From NCBI GenBank assembly GCA_025331435.1, contig JAIWNI010000067.1, positions 62,001 to 126,000 of the forward strand: a DNA stretch of 64,000 nt, written 5' to 3'. Made by a program: the position numbers and the translations under genes. This DNA is from Choanephora cucurbitarum (lineage: Eukaryota; Mucoromycota; Mucoromycetes; Mucorales; Choanephoraceae). Under the pieces are notes generated by a model, which was not told where the DNA came from, did no database searches, and saw nothing but the letters and a program-made list of their open reading frames with translations. Positions 1 to 11,650 of this stretch are shown here, one piece after another (position 1 is the first letter of the stretch; each line of letters starts with the position of its first letter).

Positions 1-192
1 CGAATAAAGTTAGTTGTTAATGGTTTGAATGCTTCAATAATGAACTTTGTAGATGAATATTAGAAGCCAAAAATTATGTCTACAATTTATTACCGAATTC
101 CGAAAATCCGGCAATGTCCGACCAAAATTCGGTCCGGACCATAAAATTTTACTAACAGGACTAAACAAAATTACTGGCTCAATTTACAAGAA

Positions 193-265
193 GCGGGTAT
201 AGCTCAGCTGGGAGAGCGTTAGACTGAAGATCTAAAGGTCAGGTGTTCGATCCACCTTAGCCGCA
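193..265 (+). tRNA. tRNA-Phe (anticodon GAA)
   Basis: A 73-nt cloverleaf without intron or encoded CCA. The D arm is GCTC/GAGC, the anticodon stem TTAGA/TCTAA closes the loop CTGAAGA (anticodon GAA), and the T arm AGGTG/CACCT closes TTCGATC. Internal Pol III A box (TAGCTCAGCTGG) and B box (GTTCGATCC) are present. The body closely matches eukaryotic tRNA-Phe. The acceptor stem GCGGGTA/TAGCCGC has a G:G mismatch at pair 5:68; the other six pairs are canonical. It is probably functional, but the mismatch leaves some doubt. Confidence 0.93.
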
Positions 266-1956
266 AAGTTATTATTTTTTTATTTTTTCCTGGTGGTTAA
301 AGTTACATGTTGTCACTTGACAAAGGATAGTTTTTGCAGTAACTTGTAAAAGAGAATCAAAGAGATATAACAGAGCAATCAGGCAGCAAGGTTATATGTA
401 ATGAGCACCACGTTGTTTAGGTAACGAACCGTAAAGTAAAGTAAGATAAAAGAATAAAGAAATATAAAGAAGAGATGTAATAAGAGAATACAATGATCTG
501 TAACAAGTATCAAGGGAACTAATCAAATAAGTGGATTTAGGTAGTGAATATATGTCAAACTACAACCAAGTGTAAAGTAAATAAGATAGATAATAGTTAA
601 GTTTATTGATAAGAAATGTTAAAGAGTTTATATACTATTCTAAAAGAAGTCATGTTGGACTTGCAAACTAATAATTTAAACAGTCAAGTTAATGAGTCAT
701 CATGTAATGGATTATTAATACATGTTCAAAAGTTCTAACCATTATAAATGGAGAGTTAGAGAAGGATTCTAAGAATTTGTTGTGTAATGAAAGATCAAGA
801 GGAGCTGTCAAATGAGTTGAATACCAATTAGGAAATACAGAGTTGGATTCAAAGCAGCGAAAAGAAGTCAGAAAACAATTGAGTACTCGAAAATTCCTGT
901 GGGTAACAATATGTTAAACGCATCAGGTCCTAAGTTGCCCGACTGTAGCAATTTGTATATAGAGGAAGAAAGCTTCTAATAGTAGAGAGGAGAAAATTGA
1001 AAATATGATATTCAGACAGCATGCGTGTAGATAATGGATATTAGATGTCTGAGTAAATAAAAATAATTTAAGGGAACTCAAACAGGAGCAATAAAATAGA
1101 TAGTAGACCAACGAAGTCTTAAAAGATTTCTGGAGTAAAAAGTCAAATGTATGAGTAAGTAGAAGATTTAAGTACTATAAGCAAAAAGCTCAATTTGTAA
1201 AAAAAAAAAAAAAAGCATGGAGCTTGTAGTGTTGAACTGATGAATTGTTACTTATGTTAATACGAAACATATCTACTAAAGTCATTCCCGACATGGAGTG
1301 CTCTTTACATTCAACAAGAAGGCAGGTATCATTAGCAAAATGATTTTCTTTTGCGGTGAATAAAGCAAACAACTCATAGCAAAGTAAAAAGGACTCTAGC
1401 GTATTTCAATCTATATCTTGTAAACAGTAGAAATGAAATAAGGCGAACCATAAACAGCAGGATTGAACCAGAAACTTGGTTGAATCCACTGATTATGTCG
1501 CTTGGAGGGAATTTATTAGACACACCAGTTAGCTTCAAAGCGAATGCGCAAGACAACTAATCTAGATTTCTTTTTAAATCAACTGCTTTGCATATATAAA
1601 GAGTCTGTTCATAATAATAGCCAAATTATATCTGATGTATTTTGTTGACTTGCGACAAGGAAAATGTATTTGCATACCTTCAAAGAACAATAGTAGACAA
1701 TTTCATTGTTTAGATACAGAAATGTAAATTTCAGTCTAACAGAAGCAAAAGAAAACAGGATGATTCATTTATTTACAATGATAAGATAGGAGAGTGGGGA
1801 GGAGAGGGTGTTGCTTGGTATTTACGTTAATATGTATATGTGCATGTATCAATAAAATACAGTTGTATATATGAGGTATCGACCCTGCTAATAAATAAAT
1901 TTGACCCACATTTTTTTTTGTTTAAAACTAGCCAGTTCTTCTTTTTTAGTGGAATA
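266..1956. other. AT-rich spacer, no gene recognised
   Basis: About 1.7 kb between the tRNA and the 3' end of the kinase gene. The plus strand is A/G-rich, with an A14-type run near 1200. Only short open frames of about 60 codons occur, with no splice-linked family similarity. Nothing in it can be supported as coding. Confidence 0.6.
275..281 (+). terminator. Pol III T-run terminator of tRNA-Phe
   Basis: Seven consecutive T residues begin 10 nt after the tRNA 3' end, followed by another T6 run. This is the usual RNA polymerase III stop signal and supports a transcribed tRNA gene. Confidence 0.75.
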
Positions 1957-4685
1957 TTATATTTTCTTTGTTTCGATAAGGTCGCAAGCATTCAGTTTTG
2001 TTTGCAGTTCATCGAGACGTCGTTGTAGATCTTCTTTCTCTTGTTTCATCTGCATATATCTATCTTTCATCTCAGCCATCTCGCGATTATGATGCAGCGT
2101 CAGCTCATGCGTGGCTGAAATAGACAATGCAGATGAAGAAGAGGATACTAAGCTGTTATCATTTGGCTGAGCAAATCGATTGTTTTGGAACAGTGGATGT
2201 GTAAGAAGCTCACTAGCTGTAGGACGTGCACAAGGATCTAAGCTCATCATTTCCTGAATCATTTCTTTTACAGCAGGATAATTTTTAGCAAATGCTTCAG
2301 GAAACACATGTTTCTTTAGCTGATCAATACTGATAGCACGTTCCATTCCTGATGAGAAAGGATGATAAAGCTCAAACAGTATAATGCCTAGTGAGTAAAT
2401 ATCAGCCTTTTCATCATATGGATCAGCAAAAGAAGCCATTTGCTCAGGTGCAGCATACTAAAATCGAGATAGAAAGAGAAAAAAGAAAGCGGGGGATTGT
2501 GTGGATGTGACAATAAGATAAAAAAGAAGGAATTCAATACCCGTACGTATAACAGAAGCCCTAATGCTTTACTTACAGTACGAGTGCCAACACCACTTGT
2601 TCTGTTGTTCTTAAATGCTCTTTTCCTTGAAGTTCTTCGGATCGGACGCAAGGACAATATACTATCAGATGTGTTGCTACTACCATTGCCGCTCTCTTTA
2701 GGAAAAGTACTTTGACTTGAAGCAGATGTAGCAAACAGTTCTATCACACTCTGACTAGAGTGTTGGCTTTCAAAAGTAGATGCCAGGTAATCATAATAGA
2801 TATCGCTGTTTTCTTCATTAGGATCAGCGTCTTCGTCTTCCTCTACAATATCTGCCACACCTTCATCTGTCTGTACCATGTTAGCTGCTAATCCAAAATC
2901 ACCTATTTTTGGAATGAGTGCTTCTGTAGTGACAGATGAGTCACGCGTGTTTGGCGTAGATAAGAAAATATTGCTCGGCTTTAAATCACGATGGATAAGC
3001 CCTTGTTGATGAATATAAGCTGCACCTTGCAATATCTGACAGAATAAATCTTGAATTTGTTGTTCATCAAAATATTCTTTTGGATTTTGATTTCTAATTT
3101 TAAGGTACTCATGTAACGTACCTTAGAAATAAGAAAAAAAACAAACAAAAGATGAGCTTAGAGTCGAGTAATGGAGGACAACAACGTATTCTGTCTCTTA
3201 CTAGGGCAAAGTTGCATTTGAATAAACAAAAAAAATCCACCTTCATTCTTCTTTTTCTTTTTCTTTCGGAGACATGACTTGATCGTTGAACTAGAAGAAG
3301 CTGAATGTATGTAAGCACTGGTTGGCCTATTTGTGTGATCATCCATTTCGCTTTGACTTCTTTCGTCTGTGTCGTCGCTCCCAAAGCATATAAAAGACAT
3401 TTCCTCTGCTGTTGTAGGCTGATTGTTGTTCAATGAATCATCATCTTCCATAGAACTAGATAGATCTTCAAAAGTGGGATCAAGTCCATTGAAAACACTG
3501 GAATGGCTATTCTCTTGGTCACTTTCATCGTCATCATCAGAAAAACTAGCTTTGGAATAGGAGTTGTTTGATACCCATTCAGTGCTTTCTTCAGATTCAT
3601 CTTCTTCTCTAGCATATTCCAGCCAGGAAGAATAATAGCGCACTACATTGTGATGTTCGAGTCGAGCTAAATGCTTGATTTCTCGAAATATCTTTTCATA
3701 ATCACAGTCATGTTGATGATAATCCTGACCTACTAATCGAATCTTCTTGATGGCATACTCTATATCGTCTAGTTTGTTGCGTGCACGCCATGCACTGGCA
3801 AAGCCGCCTCTTCCTAATATCTTGACTTCAACAAAATCGTTCTTGTAGCGTGAGTTCTGGATACTGAGCGAATACTCTAATCGAGGAGGAGTTTCTTTGG
3901 CTAGAGATTCGATGCGCTCTCTCAGAATGGCTTGTTGTTCAGATGAAGTTAACAGCCGAGGTTGTTGACCCATACTGAGCTCTTGTTGGCGTACTGTCTG
4001 TGCTGCCTTATAGAACAGTTGTTCAAATGCCTTATGATAAGTGGATCGAACTCCAGCCACTTCGTCAATAAATTCAGCATCAATGAAACCTAGATTATTC
4101 AATGTTTGACAGATCATAAAGAATATCTTGCGAGTAGACTCAGGAGAATCTCCGTAAGTACGACAAAGAGATTCGATCAATGAGACCAACAAGAGTTTTG
4201 TTTGATGTCTCTTACTGGCTGTATCTGCATCTTGGTTGGAGAGAGGATGAGATGAAGAAGAGGAGGCAGTAGGAGGAGGGGTGGACGAAGTAGGGGATGG
4301 AGAAGGAGAGGAAGGTGCAAGGGCTAATTTGCTTTTCTGATGACTACGTCTACGCCGAGAGTGATGGTGACTAGATTTCGATGACATATTGAACTTTTCT
4401 TCAGCATAAGCCATGGTATAAGAATGAGTACCTTAAAAAAAACAATTCAGTCAAAGTCTATAGAGTCAAAGGATGATTTCTAACTCTACCTTGAGCTCGC
4501 GTCCTACAGATATCGGAGTATTTTTGATGAAAGGCAGAAGAGGAAGACGAGGATGAAGGTTCAGGGCTATCCTTTGGGCGCACCCAAAACTTTCGGGAAC
4601 ACTCAAGTGAATCACTGCTTGAAGAGGAAGAAGAAGATTCAGGCTCAAATGTCATGTCTGCTCTTGACTTGATCAGTGTTTTCAT
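1957..4685 (-). CDS. HRI-like eIF2-alpha kinase (copy A)
   Basis: A predicted Ser/Thr kinase of the EIF2AK1/HRI family (S. pombe Hri1/Hri2), which phosphorylates eIF2-alpha under stress to lower initiation. Four exons (4685-4490, 4431-3202, 3121-2577, 2457-1957) give 823 aa with a closed frame. Visible parts are a Ser-rich N terminus, then an HRI N-terminal helical domain at about residues 145-215 ([10 protein letters not shown]...[12 protein letters not shown]). The N-lobe has the glycine loop GRGGFASA at about 271-278 and the AIKK lysine at about 294. A long acidic insert typical of eIF2-alpha kinases follows, then [25 protein letters not shown] and, across the last splice, YAAPEQ. The C-terminal tail is a coiled coil ([19 protein letters not shown]). 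A second copy lies at 22577-24940 and shares the last splice position. Start: ATG at 4685; exon 1 joins in frame to the conserved body. The substrate is inferred from the family. Confidence 0.92.
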
Positions 4686-6818
4686 ACTGTTTGGGCTCTG
4701 TTATTTCTATAAACTATGCTTTTAGTGTGTTTCCTTGAATAAAAAAATGAAGCGTTGACATAAAAAAAATAGAAGTAGAGAGAAAGTGAAAGAAAAAAAA
4801 ATCATGCTGATAACAGTTACTCAGTTTAAATATATAAGTTATTCGGAGTGCTAATGTAGTTTCACTGTGCTTGCATATGAAATGGAACTAACATATGACT
4901 GAAACACTTCTTTAGTCAATGTAGAACATTACTATGCTACAAATTTCATTAGTTAGCAAGCTGGATTAGCTAAAAGCGATGTCATTATTATCTCCAAAGA
5001 CTACTACGGCTATGTAGAAAAGCTGAATGGCGCTTTTGTCAGATGGCGCAAATAAAATTTGGTAACTTGTCTTTTGAAGATCTAGCAAAAATATAGAAGT
5101 TTCGCCATCAGCAACATCGCTCTAAAAAAAAAAGTTAATTCTATACGTTTTATTATTTTTTGTTAAATGTACTGCAGATTTGAGATCTGAACACAATGTC
5201 CAAAACCTCTCCTTTTTTTTTAAGCTTATCAAAGTAATGGGTGCTCAAATGTCACAATACGTCTTCTTCCTTGAGGAAAAAGAAAATAAGACTTCCATAA
5301 GATCGAAAGAATGTTTGACTATCAATTGTGAGAGACGAAGACTAAACAAAAAGGCATTGAAAGAACAATCTCAGAATAATGATAGAATCAGCAAGGTAAT
5401 AAAATAATCAAAGCTTTTCATTGTTAGAAGGAACAAGCATGTACAAGCGACAACAGATTCCTATCCTCTTCTTCCAAACGATATCCTCTTTACAGTAAGC
5501 TGAAGCCGATTATAAGCTGAACCTTCAGTTACTCAATGTTTTTTTTTCTGGAGGCCTGCTTCATTTTGGTAGACAAAGGAGAGGAGGGGGGAGAAATCAT
5601 ATGGGAGTAAAGAACGAGACTACTGCTGAACATTACAATCAATGTACCATATATTCAACAATCAAAAGGCAGAATCAATTCAGTTGCATTTTTTGTCAAC
5701 CTACCTTCATCCTTGAGACCTAAGGAAAGACCCATATTTACCAAGTACTTGGTGAACCCAATGTTCTTCTTAGAGATCCCAATGGATGCTTGATATCTAA
5801 CAGATACTAATATTTAAATAAAGCAGCACATTTTAGTGCATGGTACTAAATGGAAGGAAGAACGGAGAAGCATAGCCTATAAGAGTGGAAGAAAAGCTCT
5901 AATGAGTGATGGGTCAAGGAGTATAATTTATAAAGCATATTTCAAGGATAATTTAGGAAAGTACCTGTTGAATACACTAGTTGAGAAGACGACTAGAGTA
6001 GGAGCAGCTACCATTACTTATGCTGTAAGCGAATAGCACTCATTATGTGTGTATTGTATATACTGAGCACTTTTACAAATATATCAAACAACATGCCTTC
6101 AATCTCTTTCTAACACTAGATCTATATCTAATTGGCATTAAACTTTGAGTAACATAAAAAACAAATAAATAGTAGATTCATGAGAGAGAGAGACAGCATT
6201 GCAAAGAAGATGTGTTTGAAGTCTACTTCTTGATGATAGTCCTCCATATCTCTTTCTTACATCTCCAAAGTCATGAACAAGCTATCATCTCTTTCTTTGT
6301 CTATTTCTTCTTTTTTTCACACTGAGCATAAATCTCATGAAGGAGGAACAGAAATTTGCTTAAAATAGTGCTACCGATTCATAGACTATCTAATGAAATG
6401 AATAGTCTCCTTTTCTGAGCGCTTCAAGTCTAGCGCTCTATGAATCATTTATGTTTCCGCGAATTAATAATAATATCTCCATATAGAAAACTGGTAATTA
6501 AACACAACGTTCACACTATGGCAAATAAGTCACATTTTTTTTTATTAGTCCACTATTTTTTTTTCTTTCTTTCTCTTACCCAACCTTTTATATACATATA
6601 AAACAACGTATAACTGCATAACTCAATTCTCTAACTGAACGCGCGTACTTCTTTATTTAGCTTATTTCACTTACATCTCTGTTTCTTTCTTTACTTTCAC
6701 TTTATATACACAATCTTCATCTCTATTTCATTTTAATTTCTAAACACCATATATACACACACTCTTAAAGAAGAAACAAAAACAAAAAGAACTCTTTTCT
6801 TTCCTAAAAAATAATAAT
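4686..6818. other. Intergenic, divergent promoters, no gene recognised
   Basis: A 2.1-kb spacer between divergently transcribed genes (the kinase on minus, the 4E-T-like gene on plus). It contains T-runs, CT-rich tracts and a pyrimidine-rich leader just before 6819. The small open frames at about 5180-5407 and 5836-6036 show no family similarity, and the second opens with GTG rather than ATG. It presumably holds both promoters. Confidence 0.5.
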
Positions 6819-8953
6819 ATGTCAGATAAAGCGACTGAAGTTATTCGCTATACAAAAGAGACCATGATATCCCTTCATGACAGTCCACTTGTACAAAAGC
6901 CCGAAAATATGCCCTCTTTATTAACCTGGTTTGGGTAAGTTTATCTATCATTCAAAGAAAAGGAGAAGGGAGGGGAGAAAAATAACATGATTGTCTGATA
7001 GTGAGGATCCTGAATCGCCAGCATCTAAAAGTATCTTGAATGGATATGTCATTACTCGAACTTCAAGTGGTAAAAAGAAAAGGAAACAGAAAAGAAGGAT
7101 GTACTTTATGCTTATACTTTGACATAGAAAAAAGCATTGTATTAGGTCCTACCAAAACCAACTTTGCTTCTTCCCTTTATGGTGGACTGAAAAACCAAAA
7201 TGAACATTATCATACTACTTCTACAAAAACACAGCCAATGTCTAATTCAAGATACAGTCATCACCAGAATCATACTAGACAGGTAAATAGAAACAGGTGG
7301 GATAGCTTATGAAAGCTAATTCAATTTTAAAAAAAAAAAGATGGATGATCGGAACAACACAACCAGCATAAGAGAATACCGTTCTCCTCGTGGACCTTCA
7401 TTCATGAATGACAGAGGCTTTTCACATAACAGACAAGATAAACCAACAGACAATCGAAAATTTATGAATTCACCTCCTCATAAAAGAAATAACAACAACA
7501 ACAACAATCATCATCATCATGAACGAACAAATAACACTAGTAATGGAAAGCGTAAGTAACTATTTGTGTGTGTGTGTGGGAGCAATGATAAGCAAGATAG
7601 CTGATTCAAACTTCAGTTCATCATCATCGCAACAATAGACATCATGAGTTAGAGGGTTCAGAAAGAGTGCCCGAGTGGATGGATTATACACCTGATGAAG
7701 AGACAATAGAAGAAGTACGAGAAGACACAAAGAAGGAAAAGGAACTAGAGATGCATGATCTAGAGGCTTGGAAGTCTAGTATGAAACAGAAGGATAATCC
7801 CGTAACAACAGCCATAGAGGCTCCTCTTTCTTCATTGTCACTTGAACCATCGCCAGACCCACTTTTGTTTTTTGATGAGTCTTCTGAACCGCGTCGAGAA
7901 CAGAAAGGTGGATCTCGTTTTGCCAAATTCTTTGCTAAACGAGAAGAACCTCCTCATCATGAGACAGAAGAAACCAACACGCCTCAACCTCGCTCTATCA
8001 GCCTAAATGATCTATTCCAACAACCATCGCCAAAGAAAAGACAAGAGGATTTGACAGAACCTCATATACCTCAGGCAGGACGTATTTATTCAGAAGAAGA
8101 TATACTTAAATCTTTAGGTGCTAAAAAGGAAACCACTTCACCTGATGAACAACTCAATGAAGAAGGTGCCATGGGCTTCAATCGTGTGCTTCAAATCCTC
8201 TCTCAGCCAAAACCTAGTCTATCCTCCAGTAGTCATTCATCATCCACACCTGAAGAACACGCCAGCCCATCGCCTAAACTGGTACATGAGAACACAGGAT
8301 CTGAATCTTCATCAAGGATTGCCAATCGATTCGGTAATAACAATCTGCCTACTTCTGTCCTGCGTCAAATGAGTGCTAGATCATCAAATGAGGGTAAATC
8401 ACCTTTACTTCAAAACACAAAATCTACACCTACCAGTACTAAACCAGTACAGCCTGTCTTTAACCACCCACCACCACCTCATATGCCTCCTTTACCTATG
8501 CCACCACAACAGTTCTTTGCCATGCAACAAAATGGACCTTATTCACCTGGGCATCCTATGATGGATCATCGAGCCTTTGAACAATTGATGCAGTTCAACA
8601 ATGATCCTCGTATGCCACCACCTCATCCTCATCATTTGAGAAATGGTACCAATGGTGATTTCCTGCCTCCTCATATGATGATGGGTCCTCCTCCACCTCC
8701 CTTGCCACCAGGACAAAGGCCTATGATGACACCACCTCAATTCAACCAACAGTTACCTTTACATATGCAACGATTCCCTTTGCAACAGCAACAACAACAA
8801 CAACAGCAACAACAAATGACATCTATGTTACCTCATCTTTTGGCCAATGGTAAGATCTATTTACTTGTGAATTGACAACAAAACTGACATTCTATATAAG
8901 GTATCCCACCTCAGTTAGCTAACAAGAGCCAAAGTTGGGAACAACGTCCATAA
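6819..8953 (+). CDS. eIF4E-transporter (4E-T)-like protein
   Basis: A predicted cytoplasmic eIF4E-binding translational repressor or P-body factor. Six exons (6819-6934, 7002-7069, 7128-7282, 7341-7551, 7617-8849, 8901-8953) give 611 aa in closed frame. The N-terminal RYTKETMISL (Y11, then M16-I17) fits the YxxxxL-phi eIF4E-binding helix with Met in the Leu position. Downstream are an Asn/His-rich stretch, an acidic segment (PEWMDYTPDEETIEEV), and GGSRFAKFF followed by SISLNDLF, which resembles the SRF..WF block of metazoan 4E-T. Then come EEDILKSLG, a Pro/Met-rich region and poly-Q at about residue 580. The protein is otherwise disordered. It converges on EFM4 with 96 bp between stops. The family assignment rests on short motifs; an unrelated eIF4E-binding protein is the alternative. 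Confidence 0.66.
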
Positions 8954-9049
8954 GTCTAAATTTTTTTTCTTTTTTTTTTGTCCCTTTTTTTTTTAAGCAA
9001 GCTTTTCTTTTTTTTTTTAATAAAAGAAAAGAGTGAGAGAGAGAAGAGC

Positions 9050-9839
9050 TTATTTAGGAGTAAAGGCAACAGTGCAAATTTTGGATCCACTTTGTCCACC
9101 AAATTCAAAGACAGGATATTTAACATGAGAGTGATATTCAAAATCTATAGAGTACATTAGCTATACCTGTGCATATAAAGCAAGATATTCCTTACATTCT
9201 TTAAAGTTCTCAATCAACTCTTCCTTTGTCCAATTACAACTGGTGATCAAGAAGAAGCCAGTCTTGTTGATCATACGATGAGCTGACATAACGTATTTCT
9301 CTCGAGGACCAGCCACACCTTGTTCTTTAGCCAGTGTCTGATCAGGATGTAATGAGATGGCATCATATGTGCCTTTGTCCAACACAACATCATAAGGGTC
9401 TCGAGGTAAGAACCAATCAGGCTGAGAGATGAAATCGACTGCATCGTATTGAATCCATTCAAGTTCGCGTTGTTGAGCAATGGCTTTGGCTAATGTGATG
9501 GCTGATTCTGAATAGTCAATACCGTGCAAGGACTTGTATCCCTCAGCAGAGAGCTCAAGAAGTAAGTGACCGTTACCACAGCCGAGATCGACAATGCGGC
9601 TTTGAGGATCGACGTTATCTATGCACCATTCCACCATTCGTTCTACACTTTCTTCACCAAACCACACTTCTCCGATATCACCTAATTCATCAAAATTGAC
9701 ATTTTCTCTGTCATAGACTGTATCCCAACTAAGAAGCAAGGTTAGTTTAGAGAATATAGGCGATTGTTTGAAATGATATTTACTAAGCCTTTGTGCCTAG
9801 TTTAGATGCTTCAAAATCTTGTGCTTCAGGAAATTCCAT
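9050..9839 (-). CDS. EFM4: eEF1A lysine methyltransferase EFM4/METTL10 family
   Basis: A class I SAM-dependent methyltransferase that in yeast and human (Efm4/EEF1AKMT2) methylates a lysine of translation elongation factor 1A in the cytosol. Three exons (9839-9784, 9728-9196, 9144-9050) give 227 aa, the usual family length. Exon 1 carries SKLGTKA, which splices to YWDTVYDRE, the family N-terminal signature. Motif I VDLGCGNG lies at about residues 65-72, followed by GIDYSESAI and the post-motif VLDKGTYDAISL. The C terminus is VFEFGGQSGSKICTVAF. The second intron must start at GTAAGG inside ..KE|Y; the nearer apparent continuation (..LALYAQV) runs into a stop and loses the conserved end. Confidence 0.93.
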
Positions 9840-10235
9840 TGTATACAGCCTAAAAAAGAGAATAGAAAAAAAATAAAAAAGCTGAATATCGGTCCTTAAA
9901 AAGCAGTCTTTAGAAGAGTAGAGTGAGAATGGTAAATTTTGTTACTTTGAAATAAAGAAATGTCACAAGGAACCTAGCCATAATAAAGACTAGGAATTTA
10001 GATGTATGATAATCTTAACGATGTCGATCTCGTCGATGGTGTGTACATGAAAAGGTAAATAAAAATTCACCATGCTCGGGATACTGAGCCGGACCTGCTA
10101 GGAAAATTTGTAACTACTAAAAAAAAAAAAGTACATAGAAACTCACTGTCCTTAATAGAAGATAGACGAGAGTATGGTGTTTATTATTAGTCCATAAAGG
10201 AAAGATGGTTTATACAAAATAGTTAAGTTTTTTTT
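9840..10235. other. Short spacer, nothing recognised
   Basis: About 400 bp of AT-rich sequence between the EFM4 start and the stop of the next minus-strand gene. It holds A/T runs only and presumably includes the EFM4 promoter. Confidence 0.5.
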
Positions 10236-11650
10236 TTAGTGATGAACATGTTTAGGACAACGTTCATTTGACAGACCTGCTTCATAGGCTGAACGTTTCT
10301 TGGTGTCCTTTAAAAGGGGTATCGTATCTGTGTTATCATCATCATGAATCCTATCAGGAATTTCTGGCATCAACAATGATCCATCCTCGGGATACTTGTA
10401 GATAAAATGAGGTTCGGGTAAATCTTCGGGTGATTTGATGGGACTGTGGCAATGATCCGGTATGTTGTCACACTAAAATTCAATATGAGTTATATGAAAA
10501 TGATAAGGTGTATATATATTTATCTTTACCTTATCGAGTGCAGGTATATCCATGTCTTGTAAAACCATTTGAATGAAATCGCACATATTTCTTTCAAAAT
10601 ACGCTAAAGGATACAACTTTTCTAATTTTTTAAAGTGATCTTCTAGACTATAGCCTGGCTTGATTTCAATAAACTGTAAGATAGGGTAGTAAGTATCTAG
10701 GATTCAAATTGATAGGCTGAATTTACCTGTCTCTCTCGTTGATGTACTTGTAATTTAAAGAGATACATTGTTCTTGTCTTTGGAAAGAGAAGGTGATGAT
10801 CTGCTGCCTTTACATTCCAAATGTCTTCTTCGTCCTCTTCCTCTTCATCCTCTTCTTCTTCAATATAATCTTCTTCATCTTCATCTTCAACATAACCATA
10901 AGAAAAGATCTGATAGACAGTCTCGAGACCAGTACAGCCATCACACATGTAACTCTGAAGGGCAGCCTGTGTCAAGAGATCAAGAAAGAGATCATACCAA
11001 CGAGGAGGCATACCTCCACCCATGACTTGTTGACCTGCAACTAACAAGGGCTTTACATCATTATGGTCGAGTGCAGAACGTAACATACTGGCACTTGTTT
11101 TGAGAAAGGCAGGAATGGCTTCTGCCAGACCAGGTCCATTGGATACCAGACAAGAGGAATGCGTACAATGAGGACGACGATGATGGCGACAAAAAGCAGG
11201 TGAGAAGGGCTTTGAGAAACGAGGATCATGATGTTCCTCTTGTGTTGTCTCTTCTTCACGCTTATGGCGCTTTATGACTGGAGGGGAGAAGGTGATACGG
11301 TGTGTGCGACCCATAGTGAGGTTGGTGAGTTGACAGAGATTTAATCTTTGTTCGAATTTGGCATTCATCTCTTTATTCTTTTTACTGGACGAGAGGATTT
11401 CTTTTGTGTATTTGATAAGTAAACACTCTAGGCGAACAAAAAGGCTTCTTTTTTTTTTACCTTCAATCACAGATTCAATCACATTTTTATCGGTTGATTT
11501 ATAATCAGTGTCATCTTCCAACACCTTTTGAAGTCTTGATTGAATGGACTGGTAGAATAGATAATCTAGGATGATAGCATTGGTAGTTGAACTATTGTTA
11601 CTTAATTGCTGAAGTTGTTGATTGATAGTTGAAGTACTGAACAGTGTCAT
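10236..11650 (-). CDS. Unrecognised acidic protein, probably fungal-specific
   Basis: I do not recognise this gene. Three exons (11650-10727, 10673-10530, 10472-10236) with clean GT-AG borders and phase 0 give 434 aa. The N-terminal half is helical and Gln/Asn/Ser-rich. Around residues 110-125 is LNLCQLTNLTMGRTHRITF, then a basic KRHKREEE. A Cys/His cluster follows (CRHHRRPHCTHSSC, about residues 150-165), which could bind metal. After it come a conserved-looking globular part (ALDHNDVKPLLVAGQQVM, PPRWYDLFLDLL, MCDGCTGLETVYQIFSYGY), a run of about 25 Asp/Glu at residues 255-280, and a C-terminal exon with CDNIPDHCHSPIKSPEDLPEP. No signal peptide or membrane segment is seen. Splicing and codon use indicate a real gene; the function is unknown. 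Confidence 0.72.

Noticed and set aside
5836..6036. 66-codon basic frame between two genes
   Set aside because: Starts with GTG, no family similarity, no flanking splice signals.
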